This document shows positions 30,814 to 39,473 of a stretch of DNA of 64,000 nt, in pieces. Location of the stretch: assembly GCF_026013525.1 (NCBI RefSeq), contig NZ_JAPDRA010000002.1, positions 124,001-188,000 of the forward strand. The letters run 5' to 3'. This stretch comes from Sphingomonas canadensis (GTDB taxonomy: Bacteria; Pseudomonadota; Alphaproteobacteria; Sphingomonadales; Sphingomonadaceae). The stretch's first letter is position 1. Every line of letters begins with the position of its first letter. Under the pieces are notes generated by a model. That model was not told the DNA's origin and ran no database searches. It worked only from the letters and a program-made list of their open reading frames with translations. A program made the position numbers and the translations under genes.

Positions 30814-31086
30814 ATGAACAAGCAGGAGCTTATCAGCCAGGTCGCGGAGACCTCTGGGCTCGGAAAGGGCGACGCCACCCGCGCCGTCGAGGCTGTGTTC
30901 GAAGCGATCCAGACCGCCCTGAAGAAAGGCGACGAGGTGCGTCTCGTCGGTTTCGGCACCTTCTCGGTCAGCAAGCGCAAGGCCTCGATGGGCCGCAACC
31001 CGCGCACGCGCGAGCCGATGCCGATCCCGGCCACCTCGCAGCCCAAGTTCAAGGCGGGCAAGGGCCTGAAGGACGCGGTCAACTGA
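30814..31086 (+). CDS. hupB: DNA-binding protein HU
   Basis: The 90-residue protein is full length for HU. It has 'MNKQELISQVAETSGLGKGDATRAVEAVF', 'GFGTFSVSKRKA' and the DNA-contact arm 'GRNPRTREPMPIPA'. It bends and compacts DNA as a dimer. It follows lon after 137 bases, with its own probable promoter there (a TTGACG at 30725-30730). I put the start at 30814 by family; the frame is open further upstream over non-coding GC repeats. Confidence 0.97.
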   Translation: MNKQELISQVAETSGLGKGDATRAVEAVFEAIQTALKKGDEVRLVGFGTFSVSKRKASMGRNPRTREPMPIPATSQPKFKAGKGLKDAVN

Positions 31087-31162
31087 TATGGCGAACGGGG
31101 GGCTGGACAGGCGGCTGCGCGCCGCCTAAAGGCCCGCTTCCCGCTTCGCCCGAATGGGCAAT

Positions 31163-31237
31163 GGGCGCGTAGCTCAGTGGTAGAGCACTGTGTTCACACC
31201 GCAGGGGTCGCAAGTTCAATCCTTGCCGCGCCCACCA
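31163..31237 (+). tRNA. tRNA-Val (anticodon CAC)
   Basis: The 75-base cloverleaf has acceptor arms GGGCGCG/CGCGCCC and an anticodon stem CTGTG/CGCAG around loop TTCACAC (anticodon CAC). The T arm is GCAAGTTCAATCCTTGC, and CCA is encoded at 31235-31237. The loop-facing pair T30-G40 is a wobble. A strong terminator follows at 31244. Confidence 0.96.
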
Positions 31238-31243
31238 TATAGA

Positions 31244-31279
31244 AAGGCCCGCCGGTCCCCCCAGACCGGCGGGCCTTTT
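31244..31279 (+). terminator. Rho-independent terminator after tRNA-Val
   Basis: Arms 31244-31257 and 31264-31277 form a 14-base-pair stem (AAGGCCCGCCGGTC with its complement) around a 6-base loop, and the stem runs into TTTT. It starts 7 bases after the tRNA and would end tRNA-Val and possibly HU transcription. Confidence 0.93.
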
Positions 31280-31508
31280 GCTTGTGGCGATGGCGCGGCG
31301 GCGCCGCCCGCCGGGCCGCATCCGGCGCATGTTGCCCCGCAGCATCGTCATAATCCCGTCATTTTACTGACCCGCTAGAGTCTTCGAACTCGCACGCCCG
31401 AGTCATGCTCCGTCCGTAGCGCGGCCCTTGCGATCGGCAGGGGGAACCGAGTCGATCCCGCACGACCCGCACCCGCTCAACCCGGCCTTCCGCCGGAACG
31501 GAGATTTT

Positions 31509-33188
31509 ATGGCAAGCATGCACCGCCGTCTTGGCCTCATCCTCATGACAAGCTGCGCCGGCGTAGCGCTGAGCGCCTGCGATGGCGCCGTGAGCGTCGG
31601 TTCGCCCGGTGAGGGCGTGATCGTCGTTCCCGCGCCGGCTCCCGCGCCGACCCCGACGCCGACCCCGACCCCGACGCCGACCCCGGGTACTCCGGCCGCG
31701 TCCTGCCCGTCGGGCACCACCGACGTGGGCGTCGTCGGCTCGTTCCGCGGCTGCCGCCTGCCGTCGCTGATCACCGGCACGACCACGCTCGCGAAGCTCC
31801 CGGGCGTCGCCTATGAGATCAACAGCCGCGTCGACGTGGGCATCGACATGGGCGGCGCCGGCACCGCTCCGGGCGGGTCGAGCGCGATCCTGACCGTGCA
31901 GCCCGGCGTGATCCTCTATGCCAACGCCTCGAACGCCGACAATGACTTCATGGTCATCAACCGTGGTTCGCGCATCCTGGCCGAGGGCACCGAGACGCTG
32001 CCGATCATCTTCACCTCGCAGCAGAACCTGGCCGGCACCGCGACCGAGGAGTCGCAGGGCCAGTGGGGCGGCCTGATCCTGGCCGGCCGCGCGCCTGTCT
32101 CGAACTGCAACCTGGGCGGCACCACCGGCGGCGCCGCGAACTGCGAGAACGTGGTCGAAGGCACCGGCACCGCGCTGTACGGCGGCAACGCGCCGGCCGA
32201 CAACAGCGGCACGCTGCGCTACGTCCAGTTCCGCTTCTCGGGCACCACGCTGGCGCCCGACGTCGAGCTGCAGAGCCTGACGCTGGGCGGCGTGGGCTAT
32301 GGCACCACGATCGATCACGTCCATTCGCACAACAGCTCGGACGACGGCATCGAGATCTTCGGCGGTCGCGCGAACATGAAGTATGTGGCGATCACCGGCG
32401 CCGATGACGACAGCTTCGACTTCGATGTGGGTTGGCGCGGCCAGGTGCAGTTCCTGCTGGCGGTGCAGAAGCCGACGAACACCCAGTCGGACAACTACAT
32501 GATGGAGATCGACTCCAACAACAACGACGACGCGCTGCCGCGCACCTGGGGCCAGATCGCCAATTTCACGTTCGTCCACACCAACTCGAACGCCAACCAG
32601 CCGGCGCTTCGCATCCGCGGTGCGGCCGATGTCCGCCTGGTGAACGGCATCGTCGTGACGCCGAACGCCTGCATGGTCACCGCGGCCAGCGCGGTCGTGG
32701 GTGCCGACAAGACGACGATTCGCCCGGCGGACTCGACGCCCTCGAGCACCTCGCCGAGCGCCGCCGAGAGCCTGGGCGCGCTGGCCGACTTCGGCCCGCC
32801 GAAGCTCCAGTCGATGTACTTCGCCTGCGGCGCGACCAAATATGCCACCACCACGGTGAACGGCGTCAGCGTCACCGCGGCGGAGCAGCAGGCCTTTACC
32901 GAAATCCCGGGCAACAATGTGGAGATCAACGGCACCGCGGCGAACGCGCTGACCAGCGGCTTCCTGCCCGGCACGGGCGCCGCGGGCATCACCGCGGTGA
33001 ACGCTGCGAACTTCAACCCGCAGCCCGCGTCCGGCCTGGCCGCGTTCTTCGTCAACGCCGCCTATCTCGGCGCGATCTCGCCGACGGCGGGCGATCCGAA
33101 CGCGACCTGGTTCCAGAAGTGGACCTGCAACTCCAACCGGGCGAACTTCGGCTCGGCGAGCGGCAACTGCACCGCGCTGCCGCTCTGA
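31509..33188 (+). CDS. Surface/secreted lipoprotein with Pro-Thr linker, partner of a TonB-dependent receptor
   Basis: The 559-residue lipoprotein has a lipobox 'ALSAC' (Cys24) and then a low-complexity Ala-Pro/Pro-Thr linker at about residues 41-58. The rest is a repetitive, strand-rich domain with 'ILTVQPGVILYANASNADNDFMVINRGSRILAEG', 'GQWGGLILAG' and 'HSHNSSDDGIEIFGG'. It looks like a right-handed beta-helix, and proteins of this look commonly precede a TonB-dependent receptor gene, as here 82 bases downstream. Several Cys pairs suggest disulfides. I know no defined function. ATG at 31509 with GGAG 5 bases upstream. Confidence 0.8.
   Translation: MASMHRRLGLILMTSCAGVALSACDGAVSVGSPGEGVIVVPAPAPAPTPTPTPTPTPTPGTPAASCPSGTTDVGVVGSFRGCRLPSLITGTTTLAKLPGVAYEINSRVDVGIDMGGAGTAPGGSSAILTVQPGVILYANASNADNDFMVINRGSRILAEGTETLPIIFTSQQNLAGTATEESQGQWGGLILAGRAPVSNCNLGGTTGGAANCENVVEGTGTALYGGNAPADNSGTLRYVQFRFSGTTLAPDVELQSLTLGGVGYGTTIDHVHSHNSSDDGIEIFGGRANMKYVAITGADDDSFDFDVGWRGQVQFLLAVQKPTNTQSDNYMMEIDSNNNDDALPRTWGQIANFTFVHTNSNANQPALRIRGAADVRLVNGIVVTPNACMVTAASAVVGADKTTIRPADSTPSSTSPSAAESLGALADFGPPKLQSMYFACGATKYATTTVNGVSVTAAEQQAFTEIPGNNVEINGTAANALTSGFLPGTGAAGITAVNAANFNPQPASGLAAFFVNAAYLGAISPTAGDPNATWFQKWTCNSNRANFGSASGNCTALPL
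31647..31684 (+). repeat. CCGACC/CCGACG tandem repeat encoding a Pro-Thr linker
   Basis: About six copies of the hexamer CCGACC or CCGACG encode alternating Pro and Thr just after the lipobox of the lipoprotein. The unit is in frame, so slippage would lengthen or shorten the linker by Pro-Thr pairs without breaking the gene. Confidence 0.85.
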
Positions 33189-33270
33189 GCTGACGCGCAT
33201 CGCGGGGCGCGGGGCGGCCATGGCGCCGCTCCGCGCCTCGTTTCCAAATGACCACAGCCGGGATACGCCG

Positions 33271-36018
33271 ATGAAAAAGCCGCTCGCCTTGGGGAGCCTT
33301 CTCCTCGCAACCACGCAGTTGGTGGCGCCCGCAGCGCTCGCCCAGCAGGTCCAGGACGCGACCGCTCCCGCCACGGAGGATGCCCCCGCCACGGAAGAGG
33401 CGCCGCAGGAAGCACCCGCCGACGAGGGTGTCGATATCTCCGCGCCCGGCATGGACATGCAGGGAACCGACGAGATCGTCGTCGTCGGCCGCAACATCCC
33501 CAATGTGGTGCGCGCCACGCCGCAGGTCGTATCGGTGCTTTCCACCGAGGAGATCGCACGTACCGGCGAAGGTGACATCGCGGGCGCGCTGACCCGCGTG
33601 ACCGGCCTCAGCGTCGTCGGCAACGGCTTCGTCTATGTCCGCGGCCTTGGCGACCGCTATTCCTCGTCGATGCTCAACGGATCGCCGCTGCCCAGCCCGG
33701 AGCCGCTGAAGCGCGTCGTGCCGCTCGACATCTTCCCGACCAACGTCGTCGCATCGGCGCTGGTGCAGAAGAGCTATTCGGTGAACTATCCGGCCGAGTT
33801 CGGCGGCGGCGTGATCAACCTCACGACCCGCGCCGTGCCGCGTGAGGCGTTCATCACCGCCGGCGCGTCGGTGGGTTTCGACACGTCCACCACCAGCGAG
33901 CTGGGCTATGTCTATGACGGCGGCGAAGCCGATTTCTTCGGCTATGACTCGGGCGAGCGCGACGTTCCGTCGGTGATCCTGGACGCGGGGCGCAACCGCA
34001 CCGCGATCCTGACGTCGAACCAGATCACCGGCCTGACCAACGCCGAGACGACGCTGGTCCAGACCAACTACCACATCCCGCCCAATCTTTCGTGGGACCT
34101 GAGCGCGGGCGGATCGATCGACGTCGGCACCGTGCGCCTGGGCGCGATCGCGGCAGGCGGCTTCAGCAACTCGTGGCGCACGCGCGATGCGATCCAGCAG
34201 TTCGCCGGCGACAACGACGGCGGCCTGACCAAGGATTTCCGCACCGTAACCACCGACAACCGCGTGCTGGTGAACGGCCTGCTGGGCCTGGGCGCGGAGT
34301 TCGGCGAGCACAAGATCCGCCTGACCAACGTCTACATCCACGACACGATCAAGCAGACCAGCCTGGGTGCGGGCGGCGAAGGCAACAACTTCGACGTGAT
34401 CAACGGCAACCAGCCGTTCATCGACCAGTCGACCAACTGGTTCGAGCGCCAGCTCATCAACTCGCAGATCGCGGGCGAATTCCGCTTCGGCGATCTCTCG
34501 GTCGATGCGCGCGGCTCCTATGCCAACACCAAGCGCAAGTCGCCGTATGAGCGCTATTTCCGCTACCAGTTCATCGAATCGATCTTCTCGACCCCGGTGA
34601 ACGACTACGTCAACACGCTGGGCACGCTGACCCCGGCGACGGTGGCGTTCAGCGATCTGGACGAGACGCTGTGGGGCGGCCAGTTGGACCTCGCCTACCG
34701 CATCCCCACCGATTTCCCCTTCTCGGTCTCGGCGGGCTATTATTACAGCGACACCGACCGCTTCTCGAGCCGTTACCAGTTCCAATATTACGGCCCGAAC
34801 GGCAGCTCGCTGCCGCTGGTGCTCGGCCAGCTCCGGCCCGATTACCTGCTGTCGGACGATACCATCCTCAACGGCTGCTCGCGCTGGATCCCGGGTTTCA
34901 CCGGAACGAGCTGCATCGAGCTGCACAACACCACCGCGGCCTCGGGCGCGGCGGAATATGAGGGCGCGCTGACGATCAACGCCGGCTATGGCCAGGTGGA
35001 GATCGAGCCGATCGCCGATCTGCGCGCCACCGTGGGCGTGCGTTACGAGGATGCGGTGGAGAGCGTCGACACCAGCGGCCTGCTCAACACGCGCCTCGCC
35101 AACGGCTACTGGCTGCCGGCGGCGACGCTGACCTGGGGTTTCCGCGAGAACTGGCAGCTTCGCCTGCATGCGTCGAAGACGATCGCGCGCCCGCAGTTCC
35201 GCGAGCTCGCGCCCCAGCTCTACACCGATTACGACACGGGCCGTCAGTTCTTCGGCAACCCGCTGCTCAACGACTCGCAGCTCTACAACTATGAGGCGCG
35301 GCTCGAATGGTTCTTCGGGCGCGACCAGCGGGTGACCGCGGCGGGCTTCTACAAGAAGATCAAGAACCCGATCGAGACGGTGGCCTTCTTCCCCGGCGGC
35401 GCCAACTCGCCGCAGGTCGGCTTCTCCTATGCCCCCGGCGCGATCCTGTGGGGCGGCGAGGTCGATGTGCAGAAGTATTTCCCGCTCGACTTCCTCGGTT
35501 CGGGCTTCGAGACGCGGCGCCTGCTGCTGGCGGCGAACTATACCTACACCAAGTCGGAGCTGCAGGTCGGCACCGAGCTGGTGCCGAGCCCGCTGCAGGG
35601 CGCGGTGGCGACCTATGTCCCGGCGAACAACCTGTTCGTCGACGGCGATCCGCTGGTCGGCCAGTCGAACCACATCGCCAACTTCCAGTTCGGCATCGAG
35701 GACAAGGAAACCACCTCGCAGCTCACCTTCCTGGCGACCTACGCCAGCGAGCGCGTGACCACCCGCGGCCCCGTGCCGCCGAGCGGCACCGGCGTTCCGG
35801 AGCCGAACATTGTCGAGCTGCCGGGCTGGCGTTTCGACATCGTCGCGCGTCAGGGATTTCGCGTGCTGGGCACCGATCTTGAGATCAAGTTCGAGGCGCG
35901 GAACATCACGCGGCGGAAGTATGAGGAATATCAGGTCTTCCCGAACGGTGTGCGGCGTGACATCAATAGCTACGCGCTGGGCCGGAACTTCTCGATCGGG
36001 CTTAGCGCGACCTTTTGA
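33271..36018 (+). CDS. TonB-dependent outer-membrane receptor
   Basis: The 915-residue protein has a signal peptide ending 'PAALAQ' and a Pro/Glu/Ala-rich spacer (residues ~30-60). A TonB-box-like 'DEIVVVGR' follows, then a plug domain ('VVSVLSTEEIARTGEGDIAGALTRVTG', 'VYVRGLGDRYSSSMLNG') and a 22-strand-type barrel ending in Phe. It imports a substrate with TonB energy. The immediately upstream lipoprotein is likely its surface partner or substrate-binding component. The ligand is unknown. ATG at 33271 chosen because it opens the signal peptide. Confidence 0.93.
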   Translation: MKKPLALGSLLLATTQLVAPAALAQQVQDATAPATEDAPATEEAPQEAPADEGVDISAPGMDMQGTDEIVVVGRNIPNVVRATPQVVSVLSTEEIARTGEGDIAGALTRVTGLSVVGNGFVYVRGLGDRYSSSMLNGSPLPSPEPLKRVVPLDIFPTNVVASALVQKSYSVNYPAEFGGGVINLTTRAVPREAFITAGASVGFDTSTTSELGYVYDGGEADFFGYDSGERDVPSVILDAGRNRTAILTSNQITGLTNAETTLVQTNYHIPPNLSWDLSAGGSIDVGTVRLGAIAAGGFSNSWRTRDAIQQFAGDNDGGLTKDFRTVTTDNRVLVNGLLGLGAEFGEHKIRLTNVYIHDTIKQTSLGAGGEGNNFDVINGNQPFIDQSTNWFERQLINSQIAGEFRFGDLSVDARGSYANTKRKSPYERYFRYQFIESIFSTPVNDYVNTLGTLTPATVAFSDLDETLWGGQLDLAYRIPTDFPFSVSAGYYYSDTDRFSSRYQFQYYGPNGSSLPLVLGQLRPDYLLSDDTILNGCSRWIPGFTGTSCIELHNTTAASGAAEYEGALTINAGYGQVEIEPIADLRATVGVRYEDAVESVDTSGLLNTRLANGYWLPAATLTWGFRENWQLRLHASKTIARPQFRELAPQLYTDYDTGRQFFGNPLLNDSQLYNYEARLEWFFGRDQRVTAAGFYKKIKNPIETVAFFPGGANSPQVGFSYAPGAILWGGEVDVQKYFPLDFLGSGFETRRLLLAANYTYTKSELQVGTELVPSPLQGAVATYVPANNLFVDGDPLVGQSNHIANFQFGIEDKETTSQLTFLATYASERVTTRGPVPPSGTGVPEPNIVELPGWRFDIVARQGFRVLGTDLEIKFEARNITRRKYEEYQVFPNGVRRDINSYALGRNFSIGLSATF

Positions 36019-36037
36019 CCAGGCCAAAAGGGGGATC

Positions 36038-36073
36038 AGGCCCGGGCTCCGCAACGGCGGGCCCGGGCCTTTT
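36038..36073 (+). terminator. Rho-independent terminator of the TonB-dependent receptor gene
   Basis: A 10-base-pair stem AGGCCCGGGC/GCCCGGGCCT around a 13-base loop is followed by T residues. It begins 20 bases after the receptor stop. Confidence 0.85.
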
Positions 36074-36133
36074 CCGTTGCGGGACCATCGTTTTCGTTCC
36101 GAATACTGGCGGGCGGGGACGGTTACCGGCGGC

Positions 36134-36832
36134 TCACCAGCCCCAGGGGCGCTCGCGATACCATTTGGTGATCACATATTTCCGCCCGGCGCGGACCTTC
36201 ATCGCATGATGCAGCGTCGAAGGGTTCGGCGTGCCGTTGGGACGCAGGTTGTTCCAGGTGACCAGCTTGCCGGTTTCCGGCTGGATGATCTTGTCGAGCG
36301 CCTTGAACCGGGTCGCGCCGCCGGCCTCGACATCGTTGAGATAGACCATCGCCGTCCAGGTCCGCTGGCCCGCGATCGTGCAGAATTTGGCGAAATCGGC
36401 GCCCGAGGGCTCGAAATAGTCGGTGTGCGCCTTGAACTCCTGCCCGATCTCATAGCGCTGGCCCTGGAGCGGCTCGCCGTGCGCGGGATCGAGGCCCAGG
36501 AAGTCCGCGATCCGCGCCTCCACCCCGGCGACAAGCGGGTCGGCCGGGTCCAGGTCGCACGTCTCGCTGGTGCGGAAGGCATAGTCGCCATTGTGATCGG
36601 AGATGGTGGACGGGCGCCGGTCCGCCTCGATCCGCTCGACCAGCGCGGCACAGGCCTCCGGCGTCAGGAAGTCGCGGACGACGAACAGCGAAACCTTGGG
36701 GCTGGGCACGCGCTGAACCCCGGGGTGGGCGGCGATGCGCGCCACCACCGGCTCCGAAGGGTGCCCCGAACCGAAGTTCGCGCCCATGTCGGCTGGCGTG
36801 GCGGCGGGCGTAGCGGCGGGAATCTCGGCCAT
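36134..36832 (-). CDS. 2-oxoglutarate/Fe(II)-dependent prolyl 4-hydroxylase-like dioxygenase
   Basis: The 232-residue protein has the P4Hc domain. The visible iron ligands are His136 and Asp138 in 'AHTDYF' and a distal His208 or His209 in 'TLHHAMKV', and the 2-oxoglutarate-binding Lys is in 'RKYVITKW'. Such enzymes hydroxylate prolines or other residues in proteins. The nearby tyrosinase and lipoprotein have Pro-rich stretches, but a link is only speculation. I take the ATG at 36832; a longer frame to 36958 encodes a basic stretch with no family match. Confidence 0.88.
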   Translation of the reverse strand: MAEIPAATPAATPADMGANFGSGHPSEPVVARIAAHPGVQRVPSPKVSLFVVRDFLTPEACAALVERIEADRRPSTISDHNGDYAFRTSETCDLDPADPLVAGVEARIADFLGLDPAHGEPLQGQRYEIGQEFKAHTDYFEPSGADFAKFCTIAGQRTWTAMVYLNDVEAGGATRFKALDKIIQPETGKLVTWNNLRPNGTPNPSTLHHAMKVRAGRKYVITKWYRERPWGW

Positions 36833-36972
36833 CGCGGGCTTCTTGCCAAATCGCCGGAGCCGTTTCCAGTGCCGCCCGCAACTGCCATCGCGACGTAACA
36901 AAAGCGCAAGCGGCACGTCACAAAACCGCCCTACGCGGAACGCTCCAAAGGTAATCACGGCAAAGCTGCGGC

Positions 36973-38133
36973 ATGGAGCTGGAAACCCAAGCGCTGGTGC
37001 TGGAACCGGAGGCGCGCCCCGCAGGCGCGCGCCCGGGCGGCGGCGCCGTGTCCGGGCTGGTCGGCACGATCCTGGCGGAAGCGGTCGCGCGCGAGGCGAC
37101 CCATGTTCATCTGGAGCTGGGCGCGGAGGCGGCGCGCGTGCGCATGCGCGTGGCGGGGCGGCTGACCGAGCCGATGCCGGTGGCGGGCGGCGCCGAAGCC
37201 GCGGATGCGCTGCGCAGGCTGGACCTTGGCGGGTTGCGCGTCGCGGGCCGCGAGGTGAGCGTGGCGACGCTGGCCACGCCCGAGGCCGATCGCATCGTGC
37301 TTCACCTGGGCGCCCTGGCGCAGGGCAACGGCGCGCTCGAGGCGCTGGGCATGCGCGCGCCGCTGATCCAGTCGCTGGAGCCGCTGTTCGAGCGGCCGGA
37401 GGGGCTGGTGCTGGTGGCGGGGCCTCCCAAATCGGGCAAGCGCACCACGCTGCGCGCGCTGTTGCACCGGCTGGACAATGGCGCGCGCAACCTGCTGGCG
37501 GTCGAGGATTTCGATGGGCCGCCGATGCCGGGCGTCGGCCGGGTGATCGCCGATCCCGCGCGCGGATGCCGCGTGGCGGAGGGATTGCACGCGCTGCTGC
37601 GGCAGGATCCGGATGCCGTGCTGGTAAGCCGCGTCGCCGATCGCGAGACCGCCGCGGCGGCCCTGCAGGCGGCGCAGAGCGGCCGGCTCGTCCTTGCCGG
37701 CGTGCCTGCGCCGAACGCGGTGGGCGCGATCCGGCTGATGCGCGAGCTGCGCATCGAGCCCTTCCTGCTGGCCTCCACGCTGCGCGCGGTGATCGCGCAA
37801 CGGCTGGTGAAGCGGCTGTGCCGTGAATGCCGCCAGCCGGTGCAGGCGCAGGGATCGGTATCGTCGCTGCTCGGCTTCGATCCGGGCGTGGTGGTCTATG
37901 CGCCGGCCGGCTGCGATGCGTGCGGCGGCACCGGCTATGACGGCATGACCGGGGTGTTCGAAGGGATTGTGGCCGATTCGGCGCTGCGCCGCCTGATCAA
38001 TGACGGCGGCGATGAGGCGATCATCGCCCGCCACGCATTCCTGAACGCGCCGAACCTGGGGTCGGCCGCCCGCGCGCTGGCGCGCGAAGGCGTCACCACG
38101 CCCGAGGAAGCGGTGCGCGTGTCGCGCGGCTAG
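36973..38133 (+). CDS. Degenerate GspE/PilB-type secretion ATPase, stand-alone
   Basis: The 386-residue protein aligns with the C-terminal ATPase half of GspE/PilB, including the zinc Cys pairs 'CREC' and 'CDAC' near residue 305 and the end pattern 'DGMTGVFEGIVADSALR'. Key catalytic parts are altered. Walker A reads GPPKSGKR with Arg where Thr is expected. The Walker B region reads 'LVSRVADRE' where LVGEIRD is usual, so the Glu is lost. The His box 'STLH' is replaced by 'AGVPAPN'. The N-terminal domain that binds the inner-membrane platform is missing. No other secretion or pilus genes lie nearby. Confidence 0.75.
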   Translation: MELETQALVLEPEARPAGARPGGGAVSGLVGTILAEAVAREATHVHLELGAEAARVRMRVAGRLTEPMPVAGGAEAADALRRLDLGGLRVAGREVSVATLATPEADRIVLHLGALAQGNGALEALGMRAPLIQSLEPLFERPEGLVLVAGPPKSGKRTTLRALLHRLDNGARNLLAVEDFDGPPMPGVGRVIADPARGCRVAEGLHALLRQDPDAVLVSRVADRETAAAALQAAQSGRLVLAGVPAPNAVGAIRLMRELRIEPFLLASTLRAVIAQRLVKRLCRECRQPVQAQGSVSSLLGFDPGVVVYAPAGCDACGGTGYDGMTGVFEGIVADSALRRLINDGGDEAIIARHAFLNAPNLGSAARALAREGVTTPEEAVRVSRG

Positions 38134-38225
38134 GGCCTGTTTCCCGGCCCCGCGAAACAGCGTTCGCAGGGCATGACATTATCTTGCGCTCGGCTGCGCC
38201 TGCGGCTAAGCGCGCATCCTTCGCG

Positions 38226-38302
38226 GCGATCGTAGCTCAGTTGGTTAGAGCACCGGTTTGTGGTACCGGGGGTCGCGGGTTCAAGTCCCGTCGATCGCCC
38301 CA
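38226..38302 (+). tRNA. tRNA-His (anticodon GUG)
   Basis: The 77-base cloverleaf has the extra 5' G(-1) opposite C73 that is specific to tRNA-His. The acceptor stem is GCGATCG/CGATCGC, the anticodon stem CCGGT/ACCGG surrounds TTGTGGT (anticodon GTG), and CCA is encoded at 38300-38302. The amino acid dehydrogenase start is 60 bases downstream on the same strand. Confidence 0.97.
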
Positions 38303-38362
38303 TTATCTTCCGAATCAGCGTTGGCTGACCATGCGGCGCGGCCGCATCCGCAGGAATGGATC

Positions 38363-39412
38363 GTGATCACCGACTGGGGCTTCCCCGATTTCGATGCCCA
38401 TGAGGGCGTTCACCTGTTTACCGATCGCGAATCGGGGCTGAGCGCGGTCGTCGCGGTGCATTCCACCGCGCTGGGGCCGGCCGCGGGCGGCGTGCGCTTC
38501 TGGCACTATGCAGATTCGCGCGGCGCCTTCACCGATGCGCTGCGCCTGTCGCGGGGCATGAGCTACAAGAACGCGATGGCCGGGCTGGCGCTGGGCGGGG
38601 GCAAGGGCGTGATCCTGGCCGACGCCGCGCGCACCAAGACGCCGGAGATGCTCCGCGCCTTTGCCCGCGCGATCAACACGCTCGGCGGCCGCTATGTCAC
38701 CGCGCAGGACGTTGGGATGAGCGCGGCGGACATCGCGGCGATCGCTTCGGACACGCGCTATGTCTCCGGCCTTCCGGCCGAGGCGGGCAAGCCGGGCGGC
38801 GATCCGGGGCCGACCACCGCGACGGGCGTCTACCTGGGTATCAAGGCGGCTGCGAAGCGCGGGCTGGGCGCCGATACGATGGCGGGTGTGCGCGTGGCGA
38901 TCCAGGGCGTGGGCAGCGTGGGCGGCGGCGTGGCACGCAAGCTGGCGGCCGACGGCGCCCGGCTGATGCTGGCCGATGTGGACACCGCGCGCGCAGCCGC
39001 GCTGGCGGCGGAGCTGGGCGCGGATACGGCGGATACGGCGGAGATTCTGTCGCTGGAAACCGACATCGTCAGCCCCAACGCGCTGGGCGCGATCCTGACC
39101 GAATCCGCGATCGCGGGGCTGCGCTGCCAGGTGGTGGCCGGCGGCGCGAACAACCAGCTCGCCACCGCCCAGGACGGGCGCCGGCTGCACGAGCGCGGCA
39201 TCCTCTATGCCCCCGATTACGTGATCAACGCGGGCGGCATCATCAACGTCGGGCTCGAGTATCTGGGCGTCGAGGACCGCGCCGAGGTGGACCGCAAGGT
39301 GGAAGCCATCCCCGCGCGGCTGAACCAGGTTTGGGACGAGAGCGAAGCGAGCGGCGACCCCGCCAGCCTGGTCGCCGACCGGATCGCCCAGCGGCTGATC
39401 GGCCGGGGCTGA
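38363..39412 (+). CDS. Leu/Phe/Val-type NAD-dependent amino acid dehydrogenase
   Basis: The 349-residue protein of the Glu/Leu/Phe/Val dehydrogenase family has active-site Lys69 ('SYKNAMAGLALGGGKG') and Lys81, the positions used in leucine dehydrogenase (Lys68 and Lys80 there). The NAD-binding 'IQGVGSVGGGVARKL' follows. It reversibly deaminates a branched-chain amino acid to the 2-oxo acid. The GTG at 38363 has AGGA upstream and gives a family-typical length. It probably has a promoter in or after the tRNA-His gene. It is convergent with the gene at 39474. Confidence 0.9.
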   Translation: MITDWGFPDFDAHEGVHLFTDRESGLSAVVAVHSTALGPAAGGVRFWHYADSRGAFTDALRLSRGMSYKNAMAGLALGGGKGVILADAARTKTPEMLRAFARAINTLGGRYVTAQDVGMSAADIAAIASDTRYVSGLPAEAGKPGGDPGPTTATGVYLGIKAAAKRGLGADTMAGVRVAIQGVGSVGGGVARKLAADGARLMLADVDTARAAALAAELGADTADTAEILSLETDIVSPNALGAILTESAIAGLRCQVVAGGANNQLATAQDGRRLHERGILYAPDYVINAGGIINVGLEYLGVEDRAEVDRKVEAIPARLNQVWDESEASGDPASLVADRIAQRLIGRG

Positions 39413-39473
39413 ACGGCCCCGGCGCTTGCGCGGCGCGATCGCTGGCGTTGATTTCGGTTAGAGTCCGTCCTGT

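Noticed and set aside
31647-31684. Short tandem repeats as a possible CRISPR-like array
   Set aside because: The units are 6 bases with no spacers and lie inside a coding sequence.
33052-36054. 1000-codon open frame on the minus strand across the TonB-dependent receptor gene
   Set aside because: It is the mirror of a well-supported receptor; long antisense frames are common in very GC-rich DNA, and its composition (His/Arg/Gly/Ala repeats) matches no family.
38361-38363. Idea that the LeuDH-like enzyme is co-processed with tRNA-His as one functional unit
   Set aside because: Only proximity supports it; no shared structure beyond the tRNA was seen.
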